Shown piece by piece: positions 34,587 to 43,763 of a stretch of 64,000 bases of DNA (the stretch's first letter is position 1; the number at the start of each line of letters is the position of its first letter). This DNA comes from UBA7330 sp043554545. Its GTDB lineage: Bacteria; Bacteroidota; Bacteroidia; Cytophagales; Cyclobacteriaceae. The stretch covers positions 3,286,001 through 3,350,000 of the forward strand of contig CP121337.1 of assembly GCA_043554545.1 (NCBI GenBank), read 5' to 3'. A program made the position numbers and the translations under genes. A model generated the notes under the pieces. It was not told the DNA's origin. It did no database searches and was given only the letters and a program-made list of their open reading frames with translations.

Positions 34587-36038
34587 GTGATGATTAAAAA
34601 AACGCTCCTACTATTACTCCCATTTATTTCCAGCCTGGCAATCGGAAACGGTCTTGTGATCAGTAACCTTACTGTAAATGATACCCATACCCAGGCTACA
34701 TTTGATATCTCCTGGGAAAACTCCTGGAGACAGACCGAGCGTTTTCATGATGCGGTGTGGGTCTATATCAAATACAGACCAGACAACAGCATTCAATGGG
34801 AACACGCCAGCATTTCCGGAGGTACCGGATCGGGAAACCTCGAGTTGGTGTCTCAGTCAGATGAAATGGGCATATTTATACGCAACACGTCTGATTTTAC
34901 CGGAAACGTACCAGCTACATCCATTACCCTGGATATTGCAGTAGATTCTACCATTGCTATCTACCCAGATTTTGAAGTTTATGGCATTGAAATGGTATAT
35001 ATTCCGGAAGGACCTTATTATTTTGGGGACAGAACCAATAGTAATATTTCCGTCAAATCAAGTGGAGAATATGGATTAGATGAATCACCACCCTATTTAT
35101 TTTATGAATTTGGTAAGAATTACTATGAGACGTATGTATATGATAGTCTTCAATTTGTCTACAATACACCTAATGAAACAATTAAACTTACAAATAAATT
35201 CTATCCTACTGGTTATAATGCCTTTTATTGTATGAAGTATCCATTTACACAGCAACAGGTTGTGGATTATTTGAATCATTTGAACCAAGAGGAAAGGATA
35301 AATTTTGGTACCAATAGCGCAATAAAATTAATGACAGCATTTCATCGAAATGGCATTTATTCAACAGACTCTATATTGAATTCTGGGTCTCATTGGGCAG
35401 TGAATGACTTAGATGAAGACGGTATTTACAATGAAGCAAATGATGGAGCAACTCTTGCAAATGCATTTCATATTGACAAAGGTTCAACTGACGCTCCTGA
35501 TACAGTGAATTATGAATTTTTCTATACTTTATTAAACTGGACAGGGCTAAGGCCAATGAGTGAATTGGAATTTGAAAAAGCTTGTAGAGGACCACTTGCG
35601 CCTATCGCATCTGAACAAGCCTGGGGCACAAAAGGCCGTTTATCAGCATTTTCAATTATTAATGAAGGTACTGAAAATGAAACAGTTGACCGCCTAGGTG
35701 AAATAAATCTTTTAGAAAAAAACATTTATAGGGTGGGCTATCTTTCATCAACAGGGTTCACCAGGCTTCAATCACATGCAGGGTATTATGGAGTTCTGGA
35801 TTTATCAACAAATGGAATTCCTTTATTGATAAGTATCACAAATGAAAATTTCACCGGAAAACTTGGCAATGGTAGTTCCGGAAGCAGACCAATTGAATGG
35901 GGTGATGCTTTTCATGTTGTCACGCGTTCCTCTGTGTCCGAGCGATTTTACGCTTTTGACGAAACTACTGGAAAATATTCTGGTGATTTAGCTATTGGAG
36001 GAAGGCCATTTACCGGCAGAGGGGTGCGCCAGCCATGA
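34587..36038 (+). CDS. Secreted protein with SUMF1 (FGE-type) domain
   Basis: Exported 483-residue protein. A Sec signal (MMIKKTLLLLLPFISSLAIG) is followed by a beta-rich N-terminal domain (to about 140, with NGLVISNLTVND) and then a SUMF1 / formylglycine-generating-enzyme fold: GIEMVYIPEGPYYFGD, FYCMKYPFTQQQVVDYLN, LNWTGLRPMSELEFEKACRG, GYYGVLDLSTNG, and the terminal GGRPFTGRGVRQP. Such domains also occur in non-enzymatic surface proteins such as gliding lipoproteins, and the two catalytic Cys of true FGE are not evident. The SUMF1 part (from about 35045) is visibly more AT-rich than its flanks. Stop overlaps the next gene start (ATGA). Confidence 0.8.
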   Translation: MMIKKTLLLLLPFISSLAIGNGLVISNLTVNDTHTQATFDISWENSWRQTERFHDAVWVYIKYRPDNSIQWEHASISGGTGSGNLELVSQSDEMGIFIRNTSDFTGNVPATSITLDIAVDSTIAIYPDFEVYGIEMVYIPEGPYYFGDRTNSNISVKSSGEYGLDESPPYLFYEFGKNYYETYVYDSLQFVYNTPNETIKLTNKFYPTGYNAFYCMKYPFTQQQVVDYLNHLNQEERINFGTNSAIKLMTAFHRNGIYSTDSILNSGSHWAVNDLDEDGIYNEANDGATLANAFHIDKGSTDAPDTVNYEFFYTLLNWTGLRPMSELEFEKACRGPLAPIASEQAWGTKGRLSAFSIINEGTENETVDRLGEINLLEKNIYRVGYLSSTGFTRLQSHAGYYGVLDLSTNGIPLLISITNENFTGKLGNGSSGSRPIEWGDAFHVVTRSSVSERFYAFDETTGKYSGDLAIGGRPFTGRGVRQP

Positions 36039-39000
36039 GACTCCACTTCTCAATAATTCTTGGTCTAATCTCATTTTCAATTATCTGTCAGCCCTCCGGG
36101 TCATGGGTAAACGAGTTTCGTATGCCAGGAATCAGCCAGGGAAACATCTCAGCGATGGTAGCTGATGCAAACTATGTTTATTTCCTCGATAACACCTGGG
36201 CAGGAGAATTCGGAGGCAGTCCTGCATTAAAAAAGTTTGTGCGATTTGATGGCCAGAACTATGAACAACTTGGCGGTCTCTTTCAATGTCAATCTTGTGG
36301 TACTGGATACCAAAATAGCATGATCATGGATGCTGCTGGTAACATTTACATTGGAGGAGCCTTTCAAGGTGCCAACAACGCTGACGGGACTTATGTAGAA
36401 AGTCAAAACCTCATTAAATGGAATACTTCCAGTAATGAATGGGAAAAAATATCCAATGGAATCAATTCACTGAGGATCAACGCCCTGGAAATCATTAGTG
36501 ATACACTTTATATAGGAGGACAGCGTATAATCAGTGTTACACAGCCCAATTCAACCACCCTCGATGTGAGCCTGGTTGCTGCAATGAATCTCAATACCCT
36601 GGAATGGTCTGCCATGGATGGCGGCGTATTCCAGGAGTTTAATACTGAGCCTATTGTCTATGATATTGAAGCAGATGGACTTGGCCGGTTGTTTATCGGA
36701 GGAAGTGCTAATCAAGCGGGAAGTGATGCCATCAACTATTTTAGTGTCATCGTATGGGATCCAGCTGATGGCACCTGGAACACCACCGGTGGTTTGCCCT
36801 ACTATTTCACTGAAGGAGCCACCGCTCAATCTTCAACGGTTCACTCGCTGGAATATGATGTGGAAAATGACCTCATGTATGCGGGTGGATATTTTGGTAG
36901 ATATGCCAGTTCAAGGGGTTTCGCAGCCTATGACGGTACCTCATGGTCAATCATCGGGGGAATCGGACAACGAGGCACTACACCATTTTTTGTTTGGGAG
37001 ATTTACAAAGACCCGCTTGAAAACAAAGTCTATGTTGGAGGGACCTTCAATAAAAAAGATGCGACAGATGGCAATACAGTGGGTAATGGCATCGGAATTT
37101 ATGACCCGGTCAATTCAACATGGGAAACAAACCCGTTCAATGGTGGTGTAACTGGGAATGGCGCGTCGGTAAAAGCTTTTCAAAGATTCAATGATGACAT
37201 TTACTTTGGTGGTGATTTTGACGCTGCAGGTGCTTTCAATGCCAACAACCTTGCCCGCTGGGATGGCACGGCCTGTGATGTCCTGGGAAATGGAATATTA
37301 TCAAATAATTCTACCATCAATGACGTGGTAGAATGGAATGAAAAAATTATTGTGGGCGGACAATTTTCCATATTTGCAACAGACACAGCTTACTCACTGG
37401 CGATGTATGATCCAGTAACGGATATCTGGACCGAAATAAGTGGTGGAATAAAAAATCAAGCCAATGGACCCGGGGTTGTCAATGACCTGTTTGTTGACGG
37501 GGACCTCTTACATGTCGGAGGTGATTTTTATGGTGTTGATGATATTGCAACGAATGATTTCGCAACCTACGACCTGATCAATAATTCCTGGATCACTTAT
37601 GGTCCCGGAGTCGCCAACACCAATGGTGCAAGGGTTTACACGATTACATCCTATATGGGGGATCTGGTGATTGGTGGTAACATTTCCGCCGTTGATGGGC
37701 AAAGTGTAAATAACCTGGCCTTCTTTGATGGATCCTCATGGACATCGCCCGGAGTGATTGACCAGCCTGTCTATTCGTTGTTTGCTGATGACGCTGTCCT
37801 GTATCTAGGGGGGCAGTTCAGCTCCATCAATGGTAATTCTTCTTTCCGGAAAATAGGCGCCTATTATCAGGGAAACTTTCATCCAATGGGCAGAGGGCTG
37901 GACAATAACGTTTTAAATATCAACAAAGATCCAACATCCGGTGCAATCCTCATTGGAGGAATATTCGGTAAAGCATTTGACAATGAAAACAATCCATTGA
38001 CTGTAGATGCCCTGGTAGCCTGGAACGACAGTACCTGGTTACCATTTGCCAGTATCATTGATGGTTCCAGGCGTATTGAGGAAATCATTGTAGAAGAGGA
38101 TAGCACTATCTTCATTGTAGGAAGATTTGGAACCCTCAACGGAACATCATTCAGTAACCTGGCCTTTTTTGATGGTTGTGAGTTTTATAACATGGGCCCG
38201 GGGATATCCGGAGAGGGTAATATCATCAAGGGATTGGCTCAAATTGGCAACCGCCTTTTTGTCGGTGGATCCTTCAATAATGCCGGCGAATACCCCTCTT
38301 ATGGATTTGGTGCCTTTGAATTTACAACTACACCGACTTTATCAGACTGCCAACCTGTAGTTGATTTGGATGAATCCTACTTCAGTTGTGAGAATAGCCA
38401 GGATACCTTATCCCTAACTGCAGGTTATTATGGTTATGAATGGAATACCGGATCTGATTCATCCACTGCAGTATTTAATTCATCAGGGGTTTATGATGTC
38501 ACGGTCTATTCCGAACTCGGTTATGCCGTAAAAGATACCTTCGAATTTGTTTATGAAATACCACAGGAATTTACACTCGGTAATGACACCACCCTGATTG
38601 GTGGGTTTTCGATCACAGCACCTGATGATCCTTTTTATAGCTATGAATGGAATACTGGTGACTCCACCCATTCCATTAATGTTTATCAGACTGGAGCATA
38701 TGGATTAAACCTCATCACACGGGGAGGTTGTATCTCATCTGACTCAATTGTTGTGGATATTACTGCACTTCCGGGTTATGCGGGTGGTACTGGCAGTGGT
38801 TATGTGAATCAATACAACGAGAATCTGCAAAGCGTTCAGTTTTACTCAGGTGGCACTGGCAGTGGTTATGTGAATCAATACAACGAGAGTCTGCAAAGCA
38901 TTCAGATTTACTCAGGTGGCACTGGCCAGGGATCTGATAACTATGTATTTTCGAACTCATCTGTATTCGATGTTTATGGAGGGGGACCGGGGGATGGAAG

Positions 39001-39640
39001 TGACCTGTTCATTTATTTAAATCCGGATCAAATAATGGCCTTTCAAGGGGGCGCGAATGATGGGTACGGACAAAAAACATATAATAATCCCGCTCAACTC
39101 CTCATATTCTCAGGAGGAATGAATGATGGCGCCTCAAACAATAATTTCAGCAATCCTCAAGCATTAAATATTTATGCAGGTGGAGTGAATGACGGATATT
39201 ATTTGACAAACTATGAAAACCCTGAGTCTTTAGAGCTCTTTCAAGGGGGTCATGGTCATGGCTATCAAAAACAGTTAACGAAAAACAGCAAATCTTTGGA
39301 TATATATGAAGGTGGCCAGGCAGATGGATATTCAAAAACATATTACCTGCAACCCAAAGTGCTGGAAGCTACCCGGAAAGCAAATGAGCGCAGTGAAATC
39401 AAGGTCTTTCCCAACCCTGTAACGCTAGGCCATCTTATGATCACCTTACCCAAAAATTATCGAAGTGGGGAGGTCCGCCTGGTAGATTTACAAGGCAGAA
39501 ATATATGGCAGGACCAATTTACGAATAGTAAGCAAATACACCTGGATTTATCCGACTCCCTGCTGGAACGAGGGCTTTATATATTACTAATTCAAGCAGA
39601 AAATGATAAATATGAAGCAAAAGTTATATATCATTATTGA
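36035..39640 (+). CDS. Large T9SS cargo protein with kelch-like repeats and Gly-rich tandem repeats
   Basis: Exported 1201-residue protein secreted through the type IX system. Signal MRLHFSIILGLISFSIICQP; then about 740 residues of repeated blades such as LYIGGQR, LFIGGSANQAG, YVGGTFNKKD, IYFGGDFDAAG with intervening W-DG motifs, likely a beta-propeller. Residues about 770-900 hold two PKD-like modules (LTAGYYGYEWNTGSDSST, YSYEWNTGDSTHS). Residues about 915-1110 contain eight GG-x2-DG-type repeats of about 22 residues. The C-terminal sorting domain follows (KVFPNPVTLGHLMITLP ending in EAKVIYHY). Start overlaps the SUMF1 gene stop by four bases. A 20-base gap leads to an AraC regulator. Confidence 0.85.
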   Translation: MRLHFSIILGLISFSIICQPSGSWVNEFRMPGISQGNISAMVADANYVYFLDNTWAGEFGGSPALKKFVRFDGQNYEQLGGLFQCQSCGTGYQNSMIMDAAGNIYIGGAFQGANNADGTYVESQNLIKWNTSSNEWEKISNGINSLRINALEIISDTLYIGGQRIISVTQPNSTTLDVSLVAAMNLNTLEWSAMDGGVFQEFNTEPIVYDIEADGLGRLFIGGSANQAGSDAINYFSVIVWDPADGTWNTTGGLPYYFTEGATAQSSTVHSLEYDVENDLMYAGGYFGRYASSRGFAAYDGTSWSIIGGIGQRGTTPFFVWEIYKDPLENKVYVGGTFNKKDATDGNTVGNGIGIYDPVNSTWETNPFNGGVTGNGASVKAFQRFNDDIYFGGDFDAAGAFNANNLARWDGTACDVLGNGILSNNSTINDVVEWNEKIIVGGQFSIFATDTAYSLAMYDPVTDIWTEISGGIKNQANGPGVVNDLFVDGDLLHVGGDFYGVDDIATNDFATYDLINNSWITYGPGVANTNGARVYTITSYMGDLVIGGNISAVDGQSVNNLAFFDGSSWTSPGVIDQPVYSLFADDAVLYLGGQFSSINGNSSFRKIGAYYQGNFHPMGRGLDNNVLNINKDPTSGAILIGGIFGKAFDNENNPLTVDALVAWNDSTWLPFASIIDGSRRIEEIIVEEDSTIFIVGRFGTLNGTSFSNLAFFDGCEFYNMGPGISGEGNIIKGLAQIGNRLFVGGSFNNAGEYPSYGFGAFEFTTTPTLSDCQPVVDLDESYFSCENSQDTLSLTAGYYGYEWNTGSDSSTAVFNSSGVYDVTVYSELGYAVKDTFEFVYEIPQEFTLGNDTTLIGGFSITAPDDPFYSYEWNTGDSTHSINVYQTGAYGLNLITRGGCISSDSIVVDITALPGYAGGTGSGYVNQYNENLQSVQFYSGGTGSGYVNQYNESLQSIQIYSGGTGQGSDNYVFSNSSVFDVYGGGPGDGSDLFIYLNPDQIMAFQGGANDGYGQKTYNNPAQLLIFSGGMNDGASNNNFSNPQALNIYAGGVNDGYYLTNYENPESLELFQGGHGHGYQKQLTKNSKSLDIYEGGQADGYSKTYYLQPKVLEATRKANERSEIKVFPNPVTLGHLMITLPKNYRSGEVRLVDLQGRNIWQDQFTNSKQIHLDLSDSLLERGLYILLIQAENDKYEAKVIYHY
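38783..38914 (+). repeat. Tandem 66-bp duplication inside the T9SS protein gene
   Basis: Two in-frame 66-bp units, 38783-38848 and 38849-38914, differ at only four positions and encode GGTGSGYVNQYNE followed by N/S-LQS-V/I-Q-F/I-YS. They are the first two of eight related protein repeats, the others having diverged, so this looks like a recent duplication. Confidence 0.8.
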
Positions 39641-39660
39641 GAGCAACTCAATTTTGAAGA

Positions 39661-40461
39661 ATGAACCAAAACAAGCCTACCTTTCAATTTATTGAACCTG
39701 TTGCTGAGTACACAGGTTTTATCAGGCGGATCATACTCGGGTACTCAGACCTGGATATCGAGATGCGTTTACCAATCCGGCCTACTGGGTTTGCCTATTT
39801 TACCTATTCCCGGTATCCAAAAGATATTACCCTGCATTATTCCAATAAAGAGATAAAACCCATCAGTAAACTTGGGTTTGCCAATCAAATCTTAAGGGAA
39901 CACCCCTACTTTCAGATCAAGGGGAAGTTTTACCAGATTGGTATTGAGCTATACCCGCACATACCCTATTCCCTGTTCGATCTTAAAGGCACCCAACTGC
40001 TCAATCAAATACATGCATTTCCTGCTGATGACAGCAACATGGCCAACCTTTCAGCAACCCTTGATGCACTGGGTAAACCCGAAGAAGTAGCAATTGCTAT
40101 GCAAGATTACCTATGGAAAAGATTAAAGCAGGTTGAAATCCGTTCGGATATTGTCGGGATGTTGGATGATATTTATGAGCGCCATGGGGAGATTCAGGTA
40201 AGTGAGCTAGCCGAAAAAAATAAGATCAGTACAAGGCACATGCAAAGATTATTCAAGGATTATATTGGCCTTACCCCTAAGCAGTATTCAATGATCATCC
40301 AGTTCAACCACGTTCAGCAGAAATTCATCAATGGAAATACGCACGTTGAGAATTATCACGACCAGGCACACTTCATCAAGATCTGTAAGCGGATTACCGG
40401 ATATACGCCCAATGAACTGATGAAAATGAATGATGGATTTATATCAGGTTACCTGAAATAG
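39661..40461 (+). CDS. AraC-family transcriptional regulator
   Basis: Regulator of 266 residues. The N-terminal sensor part (FIEPVAEYTGFIRRI, LGFANQILREHPYFQIKG) is typical of Bacteroidetes regulators with an extended AraC-like fold. The DNA-binding end has one good helix-turn-helix (IQVSELAEKNKISTRHMQRL, FKDYIGLTPKQYS) and a second, shorter one (YHDQAHFIKICKRITGYTPNEL). It begins 20 bases after the T9SS cargo gene and may be read on the same transcript; control of the pair is inference. Confidence 0.88.
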   Translation: MNQNKPTFQFIEPVAEYTGFIRRIILGYSDLDIEMRLPIRPTGFAYFTYSRYPKDITLHYSNKEIKPISKLGFANQILREHPYFQIKGKFYQIGIELYPHIPYSLFDLKGTQLLNQIHAFPADDSNMANLSATLDALGKPEEVAIAMQDYLWKRLKQVEIRSDIVGMLDDIYERHGEIQVSELAEKNKISTRHMQRLFKDYIGLTPKQYSMIIQFNHVQQKFINGNTHVENYHDQAHFIKICKRITGYTPNELMKMNDGFISGYLK

Positions 40462-40516
40462 TGGATCCACAAGGATGATTTCGTAATCTATCGGGTTTTG
40501 GTATTTCATGATATGC

Positions 40517-40547
40517 TTGTCAGTTAAAATACCGATCGGTATATTTG
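40517..40547 (+). promoter_or_regulatory. Promoter of the TetR gene, with operator over the -7 box
   Basis: TTG at 40517-40519, a 20-base spacer and TATATTTG at 40540-40547: an exact match to the Bacteroidetes consensus. The -7 box overlaps the right end of the operator palindrome at 40529-40542. The start codon is four bases beyond the box, so the transcript is probably leaderless. Confidence 0.65.
40529..40542. promoter_or_regulatory. TetR operator, copy 1
   Basis: Perfect 14-bp palindrome ATACCGATCGGTAT. It overlaps the promoter -7 box, so bound repressor would block polymerase. An identical 14-mer lies before the hydrolase gene at 41161-41174. Confidence 0.75.
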
Positions 40548-40551
40548 CAGT

Positions 40552-41142
40552 ATGAGAAATCCGGAACTCACTAAAAAACTGATTGTAGAGAAGGCCATGC
40601 CGCTATTTAACCAAAAGGGATATCGTGCTACTTCCCTGTCAGATATCACCAAAGTGACCGGTATAACCAAGGGTGCTATCTACGGCAATTTTGAAAATAA
40701 GGATGCTGTTGCAGAAGCGACCTTTGAATCTGCTATTGAAATCGTAACCCACGAAATCAGACACCGCATCAAATCAGCCCCTACTGCTCCGCTCAAATTG
40801 AATGCCATCCTGGACTATTATGGCGAATATCTTCACAATCCACCTGTGGAAGGCGGCTGCCCAGTGATCAACACAGCCATTGAAGCAGATGACAATTATC
40901 CTTTGTTACGCACCAAAGTGATTCGTATCATGGCGCTGATCAAAGATTCCTTAAAAAAAGTCATGTACCGTGGAATCAAAGAAGGACAGATAAAACCCGA
41001 GACAGATGTAGAAGAATTTACGACTTCCTTTTATTCAGCCATCTTAGGAGCTACTTTGATATCCAGGGTGGAAGGGGATGATGAAAACTACAAGATCGTT
41101 AAGTCCAGACTGAGAAAGCTGTTGAAAGAAATTACGATATAA
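40552..41142 (+). CDS. TetR/AcrR-family transcriptional repressor
   Basis: One-component repressor of 196 residues. The first 55 form the TetR DNA-binding domain (KKLIVEKAMPLFNQKGYRA, then TSLSDITKVTGITKGAIYGNFENKDAV); the remainder is the helical ligand-binding and dimerisation part (GEYLHNPPVEGGCPVINTAIE is characteristic of a subgroup). Flanked by two identical operator palindromes, so it most likely represses itself and the following hydrolase. Inducer unknown. Confidence 0.93.
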   Translation: MRNPELTKKLIVEKAMPLFNQKGYRATSLSDITKVTGITKGAIYGNFENKDAVAEATFESAIEIVTHEIRHRIKSAPTAPLKLNAILDYYGEYLHNPPVEGGCPVINTAIEADDNYPLLRTKVIRIMALIKDSLKKVMYRGIKEGQIKPETDVEEFTTSFYSAILGATLISRVEGDDENYKIVKSRLRKLLKEITI

Positions 41143-41160
41143 AAAAATTTAAACTACAAA

Positions 41161-41174
41161 ATACCGATCGGTAT
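41161..41174. promoter_or_regulatory. TetR operator, copy 2
   Basis: Perfect palindrome ATACCGATCGGTAT identical to the copy before tetR. It lies 19 bases after the tetR stop and 5 bases before the hydrolase ATG, where a bound repressor would block a promoter or the start of transcription. Confidence 0.75.
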
Positions 41175-41179
41175 ATATT

Positions 41180-42109
41180 ATGAGTAATAGCACATACATA
41201 GACGCAGGGAAGCAAGACATGAGCAGACCGAGTGAAAGGCCTAAGAAAACCAATTGGAAAACTGGTCTTACGAAATCTTTCCTTAAGGTCTATCAATATA
41301 TAAACTCCACCAGGGTTGCCGAAATCATTTGGGGGTACTTCACCAAACCCATACAACCCCGATTTACCGCCTCCCAGGAGGAAATCATGGATCAGGCACA
41401 AAAAGGCGTGATGAAATACAAAGGATTTAATCTCACGACCTACAAATGGGGCAATGGATCTAAAAAGGTGCTTTTAAGCCATGGATGGAACTCTAAAATT
41501 GCAGACTTTCGAAGGATGATCAATCAGTTTGTTGCTAATGGTTACAGTGTAGAGGGGATTGACATGAAAGCCCACGGAAAATCTGAAGGCATCAGATCTG
41601 TGTTGCCTGAATTCAGAGATGTGTTAAAACAATACATCCTGCAACAAGGGAAATTTGAAGCCCTCGTAGGTTATTCACTTGGTGGGATCGCTGCAGGGAT
41701 TACCACCCATGAGTTATCTGAGGACTTGAGGCCTGATCAATTATTTTTGATTGCTACCCCACCCTACACCCGGTACTTTTTTGAGCATGTGGTAAAAAAT
41801 GATGCCGGATGTAATCACGAGATTTATGTAAAGCTAGTCGACATGATGGAGGAACATTTTGGTGAGAGCATTGACTATTTTGACCTGAGAGACAAAAAGG
41901 AAGTGCTATCCAATATAGAAATGCACTTAATCTATGACGAAGATGACCAAACAGTTCCTTTCTCAAAAGGGGAAGAAATGAGGTCTCATTTTCCAACCGC
42001 TCATTGGGTGCACACTAAAGGTTTAGGGCACTACAAGGTCATTGCTTACCACGAAGTCATCCAATACATCTCAAATGCCATGAAAAAACGTGATGTGGTA
42101 AAGGTTTAG
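41180..42109 (+). CDS. Alpha/beta hydrolase
   Basis: Probable esterase or lipase-like hydrolase, 309 residues, cytoplasmic. VLLSHGWNSKIADFRRMI carries the oxyanion HG, the nucleophile is the Ser of LVGYSLGGIAAG, the acid is near LIYDEDDQTVPF, and the catalytic His is in TKGLGHYKV. The N-terminal 60 residues are basic and unusual for the fold (SRPSERPKKTNWKTGLTKS). It is preceded by a TetR operator identical to that of the upstream regulator, so it is probably induced by that regulator's ligand, possibly its substrate. Its stop overlaps the convergent oxidoreductase gene by four bases. Confidence 0.88.
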   Translation: MSNSTYIDAGKQDMSRPSERPKKTNWKTGLTKSFLKVYQYINSTRVAEIIWGYFTKPIQPRFTASQEEIMDQAQKGVMKYKGFNLTTYKWGNGSKKVLLSHGWNSKIADFRRMINQFVANGYSVEGIDMKAHGKSEGIRSVLPEFRDVLKQYILQQGKFEALVGYSLGGIAAGITTHELSEDLRPDQLFLIATPPYTRYFFEHVVKNDAGCNHEIYVKLVDMMEEHFGESIDYFDLRDKKEVLSNIEMHLIYDEDDQTVPFSKGEEMRSHFPTAHWVHTKGLGHYKVIAYHEVIQYISNAMKKRDVVKV

Positions 42110-43440
42110 ATCTTCGGCAACTCCCAGCCATTTTGATAAGTAGGCTTGAGAAATGCATTTGCTTCATCATTGTCCTTAAACATCCCTTTCTCTGCATCCC
42201 AAAATACTTTGGACTGGGTGCGGTAAGCAATATTTCCCATATGGGCATTGATCGCTGCTATAGCTCCTGAATTAATGTGAGTCGCCAGCATTGATGGATC
42301 ATTCGCTTTGATGGCATCCACAAAATTTTTCGTATGTAAGTCCAGGTAATTCACCCCTGCCGGAGGTCTCATCACCTCTACGGGTTCCATAAGTCTTTTA
42401 CCCTGATCGCGTTCAATAATTACCTCAAGTCCACCTCTATTTACCACCAATGTCCCATTATTACCTATAAAGGCAATTCCTTCCCCCCTGCCATAAGGGC
42501 CATTATCGATGCCTGTGGCATGTTCCCAAAGCATCGTGAAATCTTCATATTCGAATACAGCCTGCAGCGTATCTGGAGTCTCTGACGCATCATCTGCATA
42601 GGCAAGTTTCCCTCCACTGGCCATCACTGACTTTGGAGCGGTAACGCCCATAAAATACAAAGCAATATCTATCTCGTGTACGCCCCAGTCTGTCATCAGT
42701 CCACCGGCGTAATCCCAAAACCACCTGAAATTAAAGTGAAAACGATTGGGGTTAAAAGGTCTTTTTGGTGCTGGCCCCAGCCAAAAATCATAATCTACAC
42801 CTTCAGGAACGGCTTGATCAGGAACCACTGGCACCGGCTTCATCCATCCCTGATAAGCCCAAACTTTTACGAGCCTGATCTTACCCAGATCCCCTGAATC
42901 CAGAATCTCTTTGGCTCTTTTGTAATGAGTCCCGCTGCGCTGCCATTGACCGACCTGTACCACTTTCCCTGTTTGACGGGCAGCCTCCATCATTATATTG
43001 CATTCCTGGATCGAGTTTCCAAGTGGCTTTTCACAATAAACATCCTTCCCAGCCTGTACGGCATCCACCATGATCTTACAGTGCCAGTGATCGGGTGTTC
43101 CGATAACTACGAAGTCTACATTTTTATCATCCAGTAATTTTCGGTAATCCTTATAGACCTTTACCTTGTTGTCGCGTTGCTCCGCATATTCCTTTTTCCT
43201 TTTCTCCGCCGCATTCTGGTCCACATCTGCAATAGCTACCAACTCTACATCATCCATCCTTAGACAAGACCTTGTATCAGCCCAACCCATGCCATTACAC
43301 CCGATCACACCAACCCGGAGCTTATCACTTTTTGGTAGTGGGTTTTTGATAAGGGGACTAGCCTGAATGAGACCTGAACCAAGGGCAAGACCTCCGGCTC
43401 CTAATAATGAGCTTTCTCTGATGAATTTTCTTCGTTGCAT
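42106..43440 (-). CDS. TAT-exported Gfo/Idh/MocA-family oxidoreductase
   Basis: NAD(P)-dependent sugar or sugar-derivative oxidoreductase exported folded to the periplasm. The signal has the twin-arginine motif QRRKFIRES and a hydrophobic LLGAGGLALGSGLI. The Rossmann part: LRVGVIGCNGMGWAD, VELVAIADVD, VDFVVIGTPDHWHCKIM, VYCEKPLGNSI. The C-terminal Gfo-type domain has GGLMTDWGVHEIDIALYF. In Bacteroidetes and Planctomycetes such genes are often linked to polysaccharide or cyclitol breakdown, but no such genes are adjacent. A decayed copy of its last 52 codons or so occurs at 49802-49957. Confidence 0.9.
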   Translation of the reverse strand: MQRRKFIRESSLLGAGGLALGSGLIQASPLIKNPLPKSDKLRVGVIGCNGMGWADTRSCLRMDDVELVAIADVDQNAAEKRKKEYAEQRDNKVKVYKDYRKLLDDKNVDFVVIGTPDHWHCKIMVDAVQAGKDVYCEKPLGNSIQECNIMMEAARQTGKVVQVGQWQRSGTHYKRAKEILDSGDLGKIRLVKVWAYQGWMKPVPVVPDQAVPEGVDYDFWLGPAPKRPFNPNRFHFNFRWFWDYAGGLMTDWGVHEIDIALYFMGVTAPKSVMASGGKLAYADDASETPDTLQAVFEYEDFTMLWEHATGIDNGPYGRGEGIAFIGNNGTLVVNRGGLEVIIERDQGKRLMEPVEVMRPPAGVNYLDLHTKNFVDAIKANDPSMLATHINSGAIAAINAHMGNIAYRTQSKVFWDAEKGMFKDNDEANAFLKPTYQNGWELPKI

Positions 43441-43516
43441 GATTGGATGTTTATGGTAAGGTAATATTAATGATTACCGTAGAAATAGCAGCTGGAAAAT
43501 GGCGATAAATTTTTAT

Positions 43517-43600
43517 AAAGTACGTCGTTCAGAACGAAGCTTATGGAATCATAAATACAAGAAAAACTTCGCCAACGCTGGCGTTTAGCCGACGTACTTT
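43517..43600. repeat. 84-bp element with 11-bp terminal inverted repeats
   Basis: AAAGTACGTCG at 43517-43527 and CGACGTACTTT at 43590-43600 are perfect inverted repeats. The inside holds a small hairpin (CGCCAACGCTGGCG). No coding potential; it could be a miniature inverted-repeat element or a structured regulatory RNA region. It occupies the gap between the oxidoreductase promoter side and the HU-like gene end; the rest of 43441-43763 shows nothing else. Confidence 0.5.
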
Positions 43601-43763
43601 GATCAATTTATTTGTTGGTGAGAACACCAACAAAGGCAAAAATGTAAAGGGGTTTAAGCATTGAGGTTAAAGAAGAGACCCTTCCTGGTTTGGCGGTTCC
43701 GATCAAATCGGGATTGCGCTTAGTCAGGTCGGGCCTCAGAAATTTGAGGTGCATCAATTACCA

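Noticed and set aside
34587..36038. True formylglycine-generating enzyme for sulfatases
   Set aside because: No sulfatase nearby, exported protein, and no clear catalytic Cys pair.
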